Source: Corynebacterium sp. CNJ-954
Lineage (GTDB): Bacteria > Actinomycetota > Actinomycetes > Mycobacteriales > Mycobacteriaceae
Assembly (NCBI RefSeq): GCF_001942345.1
Contig: NZ_MKKI01000033.1
Coordinates: forward strand, 186,001-250,000
Length of the DNA stretch: 64,000 nucleotides
Reading direction: 5' to 3'
The notes below the pieces were generated by a model, which saw nothing but the letters and a program-made list of their open reading frames with translations, made no database searches and had not been told where the DNA came from. The position numbers were made by a program, and so were the translations under genes. This document shows, piece after piece, positions 1 to 9,283 of the stretch. The stretch's first letter is position 1. The number at the start of each line of letters is the position of its first letter.

Positions 1-1
1 G

Positions 2-694
2 ATGGCCAACGATCTCGTCCGCCGCGAGGAGATGATGGCGGCAGCCACACGAGCTGAGCGTCCGACGGAGATGACGTTGAGGATCGTCGCGCAGGAGACC
101 ACCGTCCTGCGGACGTTGACCCCCTTCACTGCGCAGCGTGGAGCAGAGCACCCTCTGGTGGACGCGGTCGAGAGCCGTCCTGCCGAGGTCTATGCGACTG
201 TTCAGGAAACAGGCGCCGACCTCGGGGTGACCACGATCGCCCCTCCGGCAGACTGGGACTCCCGGAAGCTGTGTGACATCGGACTCACCGCCCAGGTCTG
301 CAGTGGTCACCGGCTGTACGGGCAGAGCACCGTCGAGGTCGCTGACCTCGTCGATTACCAGTTGATCCTCATGGAGGATGCCTACGTGTCAAGGACACGG
401 TTCGATGCGGCGGTGGTTGGTGTCGGGGCCCGGGTCAGGCAGCCGATCGTCATGCGGTCGGCTCCGATCGCCCAGGCGCATGCGGCGTCGGGACGGGGAG
501 TCGCTGTCCTCACGGACGCTCCGGCACACGGACTGCATGCCGTCCACATTGTTCTCGACGGCGAACCGGTGACGATGAGCTTGTACGCAGGGTGGGATCC
601 GGAGCACTACGCGAGGAACGTGATCTCGGCGTGGGCTGATGACTTCGGCTCATGGTTGCCGACGGCTGCGGAGAACGTCTACGCCGGGCGCTGA
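2..694 (+). CDS. LysR-type regulator, effector-binding part (5' partial)
   Basis: The frame is open from the left edge of the window, so the true start probably lies upstream and the ATG at position 2 is only the first methionine visible. About 230 residues are seen. No winged-helix DNA-binding segment is present. The layout of alternating hydrophobic strands, including LGVTTIAPP and GRGVAVLTDAP, fits the periplasmic-binding-protein-like ligand domain of LysR-family regulators. The ligand cannot be told from sequence. The gene converges on exonuclease III with a 24-bp gap. The family call is moderate because the HTH that would settle it is outside the window. Confidence 0.55.
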   Translation: MANDLVRREEMMAAATRAERPTEMTLRIVAQETTVLRTLTPFTAQRGAEHPLVDAVESRPAEVYATVQETGADLGVTTIAPPADWDSRKLCDIGLTAQVCSGHRLYGQSTVEVADLVDYQLILMEDAYVSRTRFDAAVVGVGARVRQPIVMRSAPIAQAHAASGRGVAVLTDAPAHGLHAVHIVLDGEPVTMSLYAGWDPEHYARNVISAWADDFGSWLPTAAENVYAGR

Positions 695-718
695 GCCGCA
701 GGCGGTAACGGAACACGG

Positions 719-1645
719 TCACGACAGGTCATAGTCGACGACCACGGGGGAGTGGTCGGAAAGGCGCACGCCATGGTGGTCCCGGTCGACCGTGGTATCC
801 ACCGCCGTACGTGCCAGACGGGGAGTGGCGAGGTGGTAGTCCAGCCGCCACCCCGAGTCATTCGCGAAGGACTGTCCGAGCCACGACCACCACGAGTACG
901 GGCCGTCCTCGTCAGGACGCACGTGCCGGACGACGTCGACCAGTGTCCGGGTGGACAACTGGGCACCGAACCACTCGCGTTCCTCCGGAAGGAAGCCGTC
1001 ATTCTTCTGGTTGCGGCGCCATGCCGCGAGATCCCGGCGGGTGTGGGCGATATTGAAGTCGCCCATCAGGAGGAACTCGCGGCCCGATGCGGCGGCTGCC
1101 CGGCGGGTGCGTGTGAGATAACGCGAGAACCCGGCCATGAAGCTCATCTTTCGGTCGTAGCGTGCTCCCCCGTCGGGGGCGTCGCGCATACGCTCCGGTC
1201 GTTGGAGCTCGGCCGGGAGCCCGCCTTTCGGCAGGTAGAGACTCGCGATGGTGACGGGTTCGTCGGCGAGGTCAACCTCAACGTAGCGGCCCTGGCCGGC
1301 GAATGCCCGGAGTTCCCGGGCAAGCCCCACGTGATCGGGGGCCGGTACCTGCCGGAGATCGTCGGGGCCGGCATCGGGGCCACCGAGCAACGCGGTGCCG
1401 CTCCAGGACCGTACTGCTGCAGGCTGGTACCGGGTGAGGACGGCGACGCCGTTGCGCCCGGGGATGTCACCGGTCTCCAGGGCCACGTGGTAGTTGCCGA
1501 AGGCTCCTTCCGGAAGCTTGTGGGCCTGGGCCCGTACCTCCTGCAGGGCGACGACATCGCAGTCTCGGGTGGCAAGCCAATCGGCGAATCCTCTGCGGTG
1601 CGTGGCACGGATCCCGTTGATGTTGGCAGTTGCGACGCGGAGCAT
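719..1645 (-). CDS. xth: Exodeoxyribonuclease III (AP endonuclease family)
   Basis: The 308-residue protein is full length for the ExoIII/APE1 family, which cleaves abasic sites and digests 3' ends in base-excision repair. The canonical motifs appear in order: NINGIRA near the N-terminus, ALQEVRA with the metal-binding Glu, GDFNIAH with the catalytic Asp and Asn, DYHLATP, and the C-terminal SDHSPVVVDYD with the catalytic Asp-His. All key residues are present, so it should be active. It is transcribed alone, ends 24 bp from the convergent LysR fragment, and lies just downstream of an SDR gene on the same strand with a 29-bp gap. Confidence 0.9.
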   Translation of the reverse strand: MLRVATANINGIRATHRRGFADWLATRDCDVVALQEVRAQAHKLPEGAFGNYHVALETGDIPGRNGVAVLTRYQPAAVRSWSGTALLGGPDAGPDDLRQVPAPDHVGLARELRAFAGQGRYVEVDLADEPVTIASLYLPKGGLPAELQRPERMRDAPDGGARYDRKMSFMAGFSRYLTRTRRAAAASGREFLLMGDFNIAHTRRDLAAWRRNQKNDGFLPEEREWFGAQLSTRTLVDVVRHVRPDEDGPYSWWSWLGQSFANDSGWRLDYHLATPRLARTAVDTTVDRDHHGVRLSDHSPVVVDYDLS

Positions 1646-1674
1646 CCCCTGAGGCTACATCTCACCCGGACAGT

Positions 1675-2439
1675 TCAGGTGACCAGGCAGCCGCCTTCGA
1701 CGGGCAGGGTGATGCCGCTGATGTAACTGCTGGCGTCGCTGGCAAGGAACAGCAGGGCCGCGGAGAGTTCATCGTGCTCGCCGAGGCGTTTGAAGAGCGT
1801 GCGGGGGATGACGACGTCCTCGAAGTACTGGGGGTCAATCTGGTCTGTCATCTCGGAATGGAAGTACCCCGGGGCGAGGGTGTTCACCCGGATCCCCTTC
1901 CGGGGCGTCCACTGCTGTGCAAGGTCGCGTGTGAGGCCGATGATCCCCGCCTTGCTGGCCGAGTACGCGGCCTGCGGCATACCCAGCGTGGTGAGGCCGA
2001 GCATGCTGCCGACATTGACAATGGATCCGCCGGACACCATCGCCGGCCCAGCGGCCTGCGCCATCCAGTAACACGAGTTCAGGTTCAGCTCGATGGTCCC
2101 GCGGAACTGCTCAGGAGTGTCACGGCTGACTGGAGCCATGTAGGCGGTGCCGGCGTTGTTGACGAGAATGTCGACCCGTCCGAACTCTTCGACCGCCCGG
2201 TCGGCCAGCGCCCGGCAATCGTCGGGGTCGGTGACGTCAGCACGTACCGCGACGGCTCTGCGGCCCTGTTTCTCGACCAGTCGGACGGTCTCGGCGAGCC
2301 TGTCCTCCCGTCGCGCACCCAGTACGAGGTCGGCACCCGCCTCCGCCAGGGCGGTGGCGAACGATACACCGAGTCCGCTCGAGGCGCCGGTGATGATCGC
2401 GACTTTTCCTTCCAGGTTGAATCTGTCGAGAATTCCCAT
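1675..2439 (-). CDS. SDR-family NAD(P)-dependent oxidoreductase
   Basis: A classical short-chain dehydrogenase of 254 residues. It shows the cofactor loop GASSGLG near residue 19, NNAGTA, and the catalytic YSASK (Tyr-x3-Lys) with an upstream Ser in NVGSM. The start was placed at the ATG at 2439 because AAGGA lies 6 bases upstream and MGILDRFNLEGKVAIITG is the usual N-terminus; a longer open frame to 2490 has no good ribosome site. Sequence style is nearest to gluconate 5-dehydrogenase or 3-oxoacyl reductase type SDRs, but the substrate is unknown. It has no obvious operon partner. Confidence 0.8.
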   Translation of the reverse strand: MGILDRFNLEGKVAIITGASSGLGVSFATALAEAGADLVLGARREDRLAETVRLVEKQGRRAVAVRADVTDPDDCRALADRAVEEFGRVDILVNNAGTAYMAPVSRDTPEQFRGTIELNLNSCYWMAQAAGPAMVSGGSIVNVGSMLGLTTLGMPQAAYSASKAGIIGLTRDLAQQWTPRKGIRVNTLAPGYFHSEMTDQIDPQYFEDVVIPRTLFKRLGEHDELSAALLFLASDASSYISGITLPVEGGCLVT

Positions 2440-2669
2440 GTGAGTCCTTCCGTGAAAAGGCGGCAGTCGCGACTCCAACGTCATCCGCACCGGCCTACGG
2501 TGCGGTATCGGCGGACGTGACAGTTCTCTTGTCTCCGAGACGTTAGACCAATGAGGTTAACCTTGCAAAATGAAAGTAGTCGTCTGTCGTCTGCGCCGAG
2601 GCGTGCGTTGTCTCGGGCGCGTGGCTAAAGGAGGGTGCCGGTAGTGGTGGTGGGGGCGGGAACGCCGGA

Positions 2670-3752
2670 TCAGATCGGGTAACCGGTCACCGGGCCTGCG
2701 GTGTTCGGCTCCCATCCCAGCTCGGGTGCGACATGTTCGGCGAAGGCGGAGAGGATCCTCAGGTTGGCGTCCACTCCGAGCTGACTGGGGATCGTCAGCA
2801 TCAGGGTGTCCGCTTCCATGACCGCCGCATCCTTCTTCAGCTCCTCGATGAGCTTGTCGGGTTCGTCGGCGTAGGTGCGGCCGAAAGTGGCGGTGCTGTC
2901 GTCGATGTAGCCGACCCCGCCGTCGTCGCCTGAGCCGAACATGCGGCGGTCGGTGTCCGAGAGGATCGGGAAGATCGACCGGGACACCGATGTCCGCGGT
3001 GTCCACGAGTGGCCTGCTTCCTTCCACGCCCGGCGGAACAGTCGGAGCTGGTCAGCCTGGAGATCGGCGAACTGGTCGCCGTTGGCCTCGGTCAGCAGCG
3101 TGGAACTCATCAGGTTCACACCCTTCTGCGCGGCCCATACGGCGGTGTCGCGGGAGCCTGCGCCCCACCAGACATGCTTGCGTAGCGACAGTGAGGTGGG
3201 CATGACAGGCACCTGCGCATTCGGCTGGTACATCCGTGGATACTGCTCGTCGAGGGGGAGCGCGGTGGCGATCCCCTCCCCGTCGACGGCGGACATGAAG
3301 CGGTCGAACTTCTGCCGTGCCATCTCCGCACCCTTCGGATCGTCGGGCTCCGGGTGGTAACCGAACTCGGCGTAGCCGCGGTCCACCGGTTCGGGCGATC
3401 CGCGGGAGACGCCGAGGGCCACTCTGCCGTCGGAGAGCAGGTCCAGCTGGGCGGCCTCTTCTGCAAGGTGAAGGGGGTTTTCGTAACGCAGGTCGATGAC
3501 GCCGGTACCGACCTCGATGTGCGTGGTCCTGGCCGCGGCAGCGGAGAGGATCGGCATGGGTGCGGCGTGCTGCGGAGCGAAGTGGTGTACGCGCCAGTAG
3601 GCCCCGTTCACGCCGATCTCGTCGGCGCCGACGGCAATGTCCACGGCGTTCCTGATGTTCTCTTTCGCGCCGGGCATGGTGCGTCCCGGGGTGGAGCGTC
3701 CGGATGCGCCGAGGTCGTAGTGGCCGAAACTGAGGAAGCCGAAAGCCTTCAT
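2670..3752 (-). CDS. LLM-class flavin-dependent oxidoreductase
   Basis: The 360-residue protein is a bacterial luciferase-like (F420/FMN-dependent) monooxygenase. It begins with the typical first strand MKAFGFLSFGHYD, then has AYWRVHHFAPQ, GTGVIDLRYENPLHLAEEAAQLDLLSDGRVALGVSRGSP split over two strands, and a C-terminal barrel ending in a LGVDANLRILSAFAEHVAPEL-like helix. Such enzymes oxidise small organic substrates with reduced flavin; the substrate here is unknown. A strong AGGAG site precedes the ATG. A perfect inverted repeat at 3775-3792 lies 23 bp upstream and probably controls it. The next gene on the same strand is a flavin monooxygenase. Confidence 0.82.
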   Translation of the reverse strand: MKAFGFLSFGHYDLGASGRSTPGRTMPGAKENIRNAVDIAVGADEIGVNGAYWRVHHFAPQHAAPMPILSAAAARTTHIEVGTGVIDLRYENPLHLAEEAAQLDLLSDGRVALGVSRGSPEPVDRGYAEFGYHPEPDDPKGAEMARQKFDRFMSAVDGEGIATALPLDEQYPRMYQPNAQVPVMPTSLSLRKHVWWGAGSRDTAVWAAQKGVNLMSSTLLTEANGDQFADLQADQLRLFRRAWKEAGHSWTPRTSVSRSIFPILSDTDRRMFGSGDDGGVGYIDDSTATFGRTYADEPDKLIEELKKDAAVMEADTLMLTIPSQLGVDANLRILSAFAEHVAPELGWEPNTAGPVTGYPI

Positions 3753-3774
3753 GACATCTCCTGGAGATCTAAAG

Positions 3775-3792
3775 TAGTTGACACGTCAACTA
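3775..3792. promoter_or_regulatory. Perfect inverted repeat, MarR-type operator candidate
   Basis: TAGTTGAC-AC-GTCAACTA is an 8-bp perfect palindrome with a 2-bp spacer, 23 bp upstream of the LLM oxidoreductase start. The size and the TTGAC/GTCAA arms are typical of MarR-family dimer sites. No MarR gene is adjacent, so the regulator would act from elsewhere. Confidence 0.6.
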
Positions 3793-3848
3793 TATGGCAG
3801 AAAAGGCACCACCACAAGGGCGCTTGACGAGGAGGCGGCAGGACACGA

Positions 3849-4994
3849 TCAGTCGTTCCCCGCCAGTCGTCGGGCCGCCACCTGACCGGCAAGACGCCCG
3901 GCGCGGTTCGCCCCCACCGTGGATGCCGTGGACCCGTAACCGGCCAACAGGACGCGGTCGTCCCGAACCACCTCGACCTCGTTGACCACGGTGATTCCGC
4001 CTCCGGGCTCACGCAGGCGCAACGGCGACAGATGGTTGAGGGCCGGACGGAAACCGGTGTTCCAGAAGATCACGTCCACCGGCTCCCGGTGGCCCCGGGC
4101 GAAAGGACGCCAGCTGTCTGGTTGGACCAGATCCTGTCCTGTGCCCGGTAGGTCGGTACTGCCGAAGGTCACCGAGCTGTCGTTGATGCGGGTGAACATG
4201 CCGCGGGAGACGAGTGTCCCGTCGGCTACGCCGTCGAGGTACCGGGGCAGGGCCGGTATGCCGGTGTTGCGCACCACCGAGGCCGGCCGCCGCCCATGCT
4301 CGGTGTCTGCACGGACCCGGCGTTCCACCTCCCGTCCCCAGTTGCCGTCGTCATTGTCGAACGTCCGGTCCACGAAATTCGGCGGTCGGCGTGTGGCCCA
4401 GACCGTGGACGCGGCACCACCGGGTTCGTGGAGTTCCAGCAGGAACTGGACGGCGCTCAGCCCTCCACCGACGACGAGTACCCTGTCACCGGCGAAGTCC
4501 TCCTTCCTCGTGTAGTCGGCGGTGTGCAGCTGGCGTCCGGTGAAAAGGTCGATGCCGGGAATGTACGGGATGTACGGGTGCGTCCAGGTGCCGGTGGCGT
4601 TGATCAGCATGCTCGTCTGCAGCCGGGAACACTGCCCGTCCATCACGACCGTCACGGTGAGCGGCCCCGGGGCCTCCCCGTCGACCCGGATGACGCGGGC
4701 GGGCCGCTTGACCCGCAGGTCGAAGGTGTCCTCGTAGGAGCCGTAGTAGTCGGCCACCAGGTCGGACGCGGGGATACCGGGGTCAGGCCGGGGCATCGGC
4801 AGACCCGGGAGGTCGGCGATGCCGTGGGCGCTCCCCAGGGTCAACGAGTCCCACCGGTGTCGCCACGCCCCGCCGGGACCGTCGTTGCCGTCGAGGACAA
4901 GCATCTTCTCTCCCGGGGTGATGCCCTTGCGTGCCAACGCGTGGGCGGCGGCGAGCCCGGCCTGCCCGGCGCCGATGATGATCACCGAGTACAT
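3849..4994 (-). CDS. FAD-dependent NAD(P)-binding monooxygenase-like oxidoreductase
   Basis: The 381-residue protein has two dinucleotide-binding motifs: GAGQAGLAAA at the N-terminus for FAD and VVGGGLSAVQ near the middle for NAD(P), with LINATGTWTHP between them as in class B flavin monooxygenases and FAD-dependent thioredoxin-reductase-like enzymes. The ATG at 4994 was chosen because it overlaps the stop of the upstream DUF1023 gene as TGATG, which implies translational coupling; the longer open frame to 5066 lies inside that gene. The substrate is unknown. Confidence 0.75.
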   Translation of the reverse strand: MYSVIIIGAGQAGLAAAHALARKGITPGEKMLVLDGNDGPGGAWRHRWDSLTLGSAHGIADLPGLPMPRPDPGIPASDLVADYYGSYEDTFDLRVKRPARVIRVDGEAPGPLTVTVVMDGQCSRLQTSMLINATGTWTHPYIPYIPGIDLFTGRQLHTADYTRKEDFAGDRVLVVGGGLSAVQFLLELHEPGGAASTVWATRRPPNFVDRTFDNDDGNWGREVERRVRADTEHGRRPASVVRNTGIPALPRYLDGVADGTLVSRGMFTRINDSSVTFGSTDLPGTGQDLVQPDSWRPFARGHREPVDVIFWNTGFRPALNHLSPLRLREPGGGITVVNEVEVVRDDRVLLAGYGSTASTVGANRAGRLAGQVAARRLAGND

Positions 4995-6394
4995 CAGCGC
5001 ACCTGTTCCAGAACATGGTCGTCGGACAGGTAGCTGCTGTGGGAGTCCCATTCGCCCCGGAACCACAGGTAACCGTCGGTCATACGGCCCAGGATACGTC
5101 CGACGACACCGCCCTGCTGCCCGGACGGGAGGCCGTTGGACGTGTCCGCGCCGAAGCCTGCGGAGGTCGGGTCAACCCCGTGCACACCTCCCGATGCTCC
5201 GGTCGTCGCACCGATGAGATCACCCGGTGCCCGCCAGGAGTGGATCTCCGCCCCACCGTCCGGGGCTCCGACATGCATCTGATCCGCACGTTGTACTCCG
5301 GTGCCCGGGCTCCCGAGCAGGTGGACGGTGTCCGCGTCCAGCGGGGTGGACGGGTCCCGTGCTGCCGCACCGACGAGCGTTGTGCCGTAACTGTGGGCCA
5401 CGATCTGCAGCTCGGCGCCCTCAACCGAGCGGTTTCTCAGGGTCGACTGCACGCGACGCAACGCCGGCGCCCCGGCTCCCGCGTAGGCGGGGTTCATTCC
5501 GTGACCCACGTTCCCCGGCGCGTTGTAGCCATGCCAGGCGATGACGGCGTGCCCGGCACCGGCGATACGTCCCGCACCACCGGCAGATCCCACCAACGCA
5601 CCGTCCGCCGAGGAACCGACACCGCTGACCAGTGTGGTGATCTTGTCCGCTGTCCGGATGTTGCCGACCACGACCACCGCCTCCCCGTCGATCTGCTCCA
5701 CCGTGACCCCGACGGCGTTCGGGTCGAGTCCCCGGAGGGCAAGTTCCTGGCGGGCGGCGACGACGGCCGTGCGCAGTGCCGCCTCCCGGGAGTCGTCCAG
5801 CGGAGCAGTCAACCCCGTCGGCATGGTCACTGCCGCGGAGGTTGCAGCAGAGTCGGCGATGAATTCGGCGGCAGCATCCCGGGCGTCCGGTGTTCCACGG
5901 TCGACCGCAGATACCGGCGGTGCCTCACGCACTGAACACAACGCGGCGATCACCGCTGCCGCCGCATCGTCCAGAGCAGTGGCGAAGGTGCGGCAGGCGT
6001 GCAGGGCCAGCGACCACGCTGCAGCCAGAGCTGACAGCGGTGGCAGGGAGACCGGTGGCGTCACCGTGCCACCCGGCGACACCTGCATCCCCGTCCTCCG
6101 GGCCAGTGCCAGGACCGGCGCAACCTGGGACCTCACCTGCGACAGCACCGTGGCATGGTGTCCCAGCACGGTGCCCACCCACCGGGCGGAGACGGTGGCC
6201 GCGAGAAGCCGGTTGGCGGAACTGTCGATGCGGTGGCGCATGGCCTCGGACGCGGTACCGGTCCAGCCCACCAGTTTCCCGTGCTCCCGCAGTTCCGTGC
6301 CCGTGGACTCCAGGTCCCGTGCCGTGGCGGACCACCGACCGGCGACGGCGGCGGCGTCCTCCAGCGGTGCGTCGGCGAGCGCGCGCACGTCCAT
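4994..6394 (-). CDS. DUF1023-type alpha/beta hydrolase with WXG100-like N-terminus
   Basis: The 466-residue protein has an N-terminal helical part (about 1-150) rich in Ala, Thr and Glu with a WTG turn, resembling type VII secretion substrates. Its C-terminal part is an alpha/beta-hydrolase with IAWHGYNAPG (oxyanion region) and the nucleophile elbow HSYGT (Ser in G/H-x-S-x-G), as in the actinobacterial DUF1023 family. Start and stop are both coupled: its ATG overlaps the stop of the small WXG100-like gene upstream and its stop overlaps the monooxygenase ATG (both TGATG). An exported or cell-envelope role is inferred from the pairing only. Confidence 0.72.
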   Translation of the reverse strand: MDVRALADAPLEDAAAVAGRWSATARDLESTGTELREHGKLVGWTGTASEAMRHRIDSSANRLLAATVSARWVGTVLGHHATVLSQVRSQVAPVLALARRTGMQVSPGGTVTPPVSLPPLSALAAAWSLALHACRTFATALDDAAAAVIAALCSVREAPPVSAVDRGTPDARDAAAEFIADSAATSAAVTMPTGLTAPLDDSREAALRTAVVAARQELALRGLDPNAVGVTVEQIDGEAVVVVGNIRTADKITTLVSGVGSSADGALVGSAGGAGRIAGAGHAVIAWHGYNAPGNVGHGMNPAYAGAGAPALRRVQSTLRNRSVEGAELQIVAHSYGTTLVGAAARDPSTPLDADTVHLLGSPGTGVQRADQMHVGAPDGGAEIHSWRAPGDLIGATTGASGGVHGVDPTSAGFGADTSNGLPSGQQGGVVGRILGRMTDGYLWFRGEWDSHSSYLSDDHVLEQVR

Positions 6395-6705
6395 CAGCGC
6401 ACACCTGCCGGTGATTCCGACAACGATGCCGCGGCGTCCCGCTCGGCGGTCTCCACCACGTCAGCGAAGGACCTCAGGTCAGTACCGAGCACCTCGAGCA
6501 CCCGGGCCTCCCCGTCGACGGCGTGGGAGACCCGGTCGGCACCCTCGACCAGCGCAGCGAGCGTCTGCCCGCCCGGCACGGCAGAGGACGCCGGAACACC
6601 CGCGGCGAGAACGTCCGCCGCAGCCGTCACCGCCGACGCTTCCCTGTCCAACTCTCGGGCTGTCGTCCTGACCTGTGACGGACGGACACCGAACACGGCG
6701 GTCAT
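6394..6705 (-). CDS. Small WXG100/ESX-like helical protein
   Basis: A 103-residue, Ala/Val/Asp-rich, mostly helical protein without membrane segments. The size and the pairing with a DUF1023 hydrolase are typical of WXG100-superfamily (type VII secretion associated) proteins, but no clear WxG motif is seen, so the call rests mostly on context. The ATG at 6705 was preferred because AGGAGG lies 7 bases upstream; the longer frame starting at 6798 is Pro/Arg-rich and unlikely. It is translationally coupled to the downstream hydrolase by TGATG. Confidence 0.55.
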   Translation of the reverse strand: MTAVFGVRPSQVRTTARELDREASAVTAAADVLAAGVPASSAVPGGQTLAALVEGADRVSHAVDGEARVLEVLGTDLRSFADVVETAERDAAASLSESPAGVR

Positions 6706-6867
6706 ACTGCCTCCTGGAATAACCGGTGAACTGCGGTCCCCGGAGACTACGACAGCCGCGCACCAGGACGGAAGGACGCCGCCCCGGGCCGGCGGCACTG
6801 TGCATAACTTTCGTCGAATTCAGCGCCACGTCCCGGCATCCTGTGCATAACCCGCCGACCCGGGGCG

Positions 6868-8343
6868 TCAGTCCAACCGGCCCTCAAGCCGGTCGATATA
6901 GCCCCTGCTCGTGGCGTCCAGGCCGGTGAACGTCACCGACTTCCCCCGCCGCGCGTACTGCTCGCGCACCCCCTGAAGTGCCGCCACCGTCGACGAATCC
7001 CATACCGTCGCATCCGAGAAATCGACCGTGACCTCATCCGGGTCACCCACGTAGTCGAACTGGTACACCAGGTCATTCGACGAGGCGAAGAACAACTGAC
7101 CGTCCACCCGGTACCGCCCGCTGCCCTCGCCTCCGACCCGGTCCACCCGGGTCAGGTGAGCCACGCGCCGGGCGAACGCCACCATCGCCGTGATGACCCC
7201 CAGAATCACCCCGACCGCCAGATTGTCCGTGACCACCGTGGAGACCACCGTCACCAGCAGCACGATCGTCTCGGACACCGGCATCACCCGCAGCGTGCGC
7301 ACGCTGTTCCAGTCGAAGGTGGTGAAGGCGACCACCAGCATCACCGCCACCAACGCGGCCATCGGAATCTGCCCCACCAGATCCGACAAAGACACCGACA
7401 ACACGATCAGGAACACCCCGGCCAGGAAGGAACTCACCCGGGTCCGCGCACCGGCCTGCTTGACGTTGATCATCGTCTGCCCGATCATCGCGCAGCCGCC
7501 CATGCCCCCGAAGAACCCCGTCACCAGGTTCGCCGCGCCCTGTCCCAGAGACTCGCGGGTCTTGTCCGAATGCGTGTCCGTCAGGTCGTCGACCAGTTTC
7601 GCCGTCAGCAGGGACTCCATCAGCCCCACCAGGGCCAGAGCGACCGCATAGGGGGCGATGATCCCCAACGTCTCCGCCGAGAACGGCACCGAGGGCACCC
7701 CGAACCCCGGGAACGACGACGGTAACGCACCCTGGTCTCCCACCGTCGGAACATCCCAGCTGAAGACCGTCACCGCCAGGGTGATCAACAGGATCGACGC
7801 CAACGGCGCCGGGAAATTCGTCGTCAAGCGGGGGAACAGGACGATCACCAGCAGCCCGGCCGCCGTCAACGGATACACCAGCCACGGCACCCCGAACAGA
7901 TGCTGCAGCTGCGCCGAGAAGATCAGGATCGCCAGGGCATCGACGAACCCCACCATCACCGAGCGGGGGATGAAGCGCATCAGCTTCGCGACGCCCAGCG
8001 CACCCAGCACCATCTGCAGCACGCCGCCGAGAATCACCGTGGCGAGCAGATACTCCACACCGTGGTCGCGGGCGACGGGGAAGATCACCAGGGCAATCGA
8101 CCCCGCCGCACCCGACACCATGCCGGGACGCCCGCCCAGCACCGCTGTCACACAGGCCATCGTGAACGCCGCGTACAAGCCCATCATCGGGTCCAGTCCT
8201 GCCACGATCGCGAAGCTCAAGGACTCCGGGATCAGCGCGAACGCCGTCACCAGACCGCCGAGGACCTCGACGGTGAGGAGGCGGGGGCTGCGGAGGGCGG
8301 TTAACACACTGGCCGGGGAACGTTCGGCGGCAGAAGAACTCAC
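6868..8343 (-). CDS. SulP-family anion transporter with STAS domain
   Basis: The 491-residue protein is an SLC26/SulP permease. Residues 20-380 contain about 12 to 14 hydrophobic segments, including the family's [18 protein letters not shown] segment and [20 protein letters not shown] cytoplasmic STAS domain follows at about 390-491, with [19 protein letters not shown]. SulP proteins carry sulfate, bicarbonate or related anions; the substrate cannot be assigned here. The start is GTG at 8343. It is divergent from the nitrilase-family gene with only 36 bp between the starts, so the two promoters must overlap. Confidence 0.88.
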   Translation of the reverse strand: MSSSAAERSPASVLTALRSPRLLTVEVLGGLVTAFALIPESLSFAIVAGLDPMMGLYAAFTMACVTAVLGGRPGMVSGAAGSIALVIFPVARDHGVEYLLATVILGGVLQMVLGALGVAKLMRFIPRSVMVGFVDALAILIFSAQLQHLFGVPWLVYPLTAAGLLVIVLFPRLTTNFPAPLASILLITLAVTVFSWDVPTVGDQGALPSSFPGFGVPSVPFSAETLGIIAPYAVALALVGLMESLLTAKLVDDLTDTHSDKTRESLGQGAANLVTGFFGGMGGCAMIGQTMINVKQAGARTRVSSFLAGVFLIVLSVSLSDLVGQIPMAALVAVMLVVAFTTFDWNSVRTLRVMPVSETIVLLVTVVSTVVTDNLAVGVILGVITAMVAFARRVAHLTRVDRVGGEGSGRYRVDGQLFFASSNDLVYQFDYVGDPDEVTVDFSDATVWDSSTVAALQGVREQYARRGKSVTFTGLDATSRGYIDRLEGRLD

Positions 8344-8379
8344 CCGACAATCCTAAGCCGGTCACGTACCCTTGGCAGC

Positions 8380-9270
8380 ATGCGCATCGCCGTCATCCAG
8401 ATGAACTCCGTGCCGGACGTCGACAAGAACCTCGAGAAAATCAGATCCTATATCGCCGGATCCGCCGAAAACGGCGCCGACCTGGTGGTCTTCCCTGAGG
8501 CTGCGATGTTCCCCTTCGACGCCGGACGCCTCGACGTCATCGCCCAACCGCTCGACGGCCCCTTCGCCCGCGCCGTCGAGAAAGCGGCGAAGGACGCCGG
8601 CACGACCGCCGTCGTCGGCATGTTCACCCCTGCCGACACCGTCTACCGGTTGCCGTCGGGGGAACTGCAGACCGAGCCGGTGGAGGGCTCCGGACAGGCG
8701 AACAAGTTCCGACGCGTCCACAACACCCTGCTGATCACCGGTCCACAGGGCACCGAGCACTACCACAAGATCCACACCTTCGACGCGTTCGGTTACCGGG
8801 AATCCGACACCGTCAAGCCCGGCACCCGCCGGGTCACCTACGACATCAACGGCGTGACCATCGGCTTGGCGACCTGCTACGACATCCGTTTCCCCGGACA
8901 CTTCTACGCGCTGGCGGAAGAGGGCGCCACAGTCATGGTCGTCCCCACCGCCTGGACCGACGGCCCCGGCAAACTCGACCAGTGGCGCACACTCACCGCC
9001 GCCCGGGCACTCGACACCACCAGCTACGTTGTCGCCGCCGGGCAGGCACGGCCCGGCTCCCCGGACCGCTACGGGCAGAATGACGGACCGACGGGCATCG
9101 GCCACTCCGTGATCGTCAGCCCGGGCGGGGCCCGGCTGGCGGAGACCGGGTACGTCGCCCAGATCCTCATGGTCGACATCGACCCGAACCATGTGGAGAA
9201 GGTCCGCAAGGGGCTTCCCGTCCTCAAGGGGCACCGGCAGGACCTGGAAATCGGCAAGAAAGGCGCGTAG
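8380..9270 (+). CDS. Carbon-nitrogen hydrolase (nitrilase/omega-amidase family)
   Basis: The 296-residue protein has the full catalytic triad of the nitrilase superfamily: Glu40 in VVFPEA, Lys130 in HYHKIHTFD, and Cys166 in LATCYDIRFP. These enzymes hydrolyse amides or nitriles through a thioester; sequence style fits the amidase branch that includes omega-amidase and Nit1-type repair amidases. It stands alone on the plus strand, divergent from SulP and convergent with the siderophore permease (13-bp gap). The antisense frame across it is a shadow. Confidence 0.85.
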   Translation: MRIAVIQMNSVPDVDKNLEKIRSYIAGSAENGADLVVFPEAAMFPFDAGRLDVIAQPLDGPFARAVEKAAKDAGTTAVVGMFTPADTVYRLPSGELQTEPVEGSGQANKFRRVHNTLLITGPQGTEHYHKIHTFDAFGYRESDTVKPGTRRVTYDINGVTIGLATCYDIRFPGHFYALAEEGATVMVVPTAWTDGPGKLDQWRTLTAARALDTTSYVVAAGQARPGSPDRYGQNDGPTGIGHSVIVSPGGARLAETGYVAQILMVDIDPNHVEKVRKGLPVLKGHRQDLEIGKKGA

Positions 9271-9283
9271 TAGGGAACCCGGG

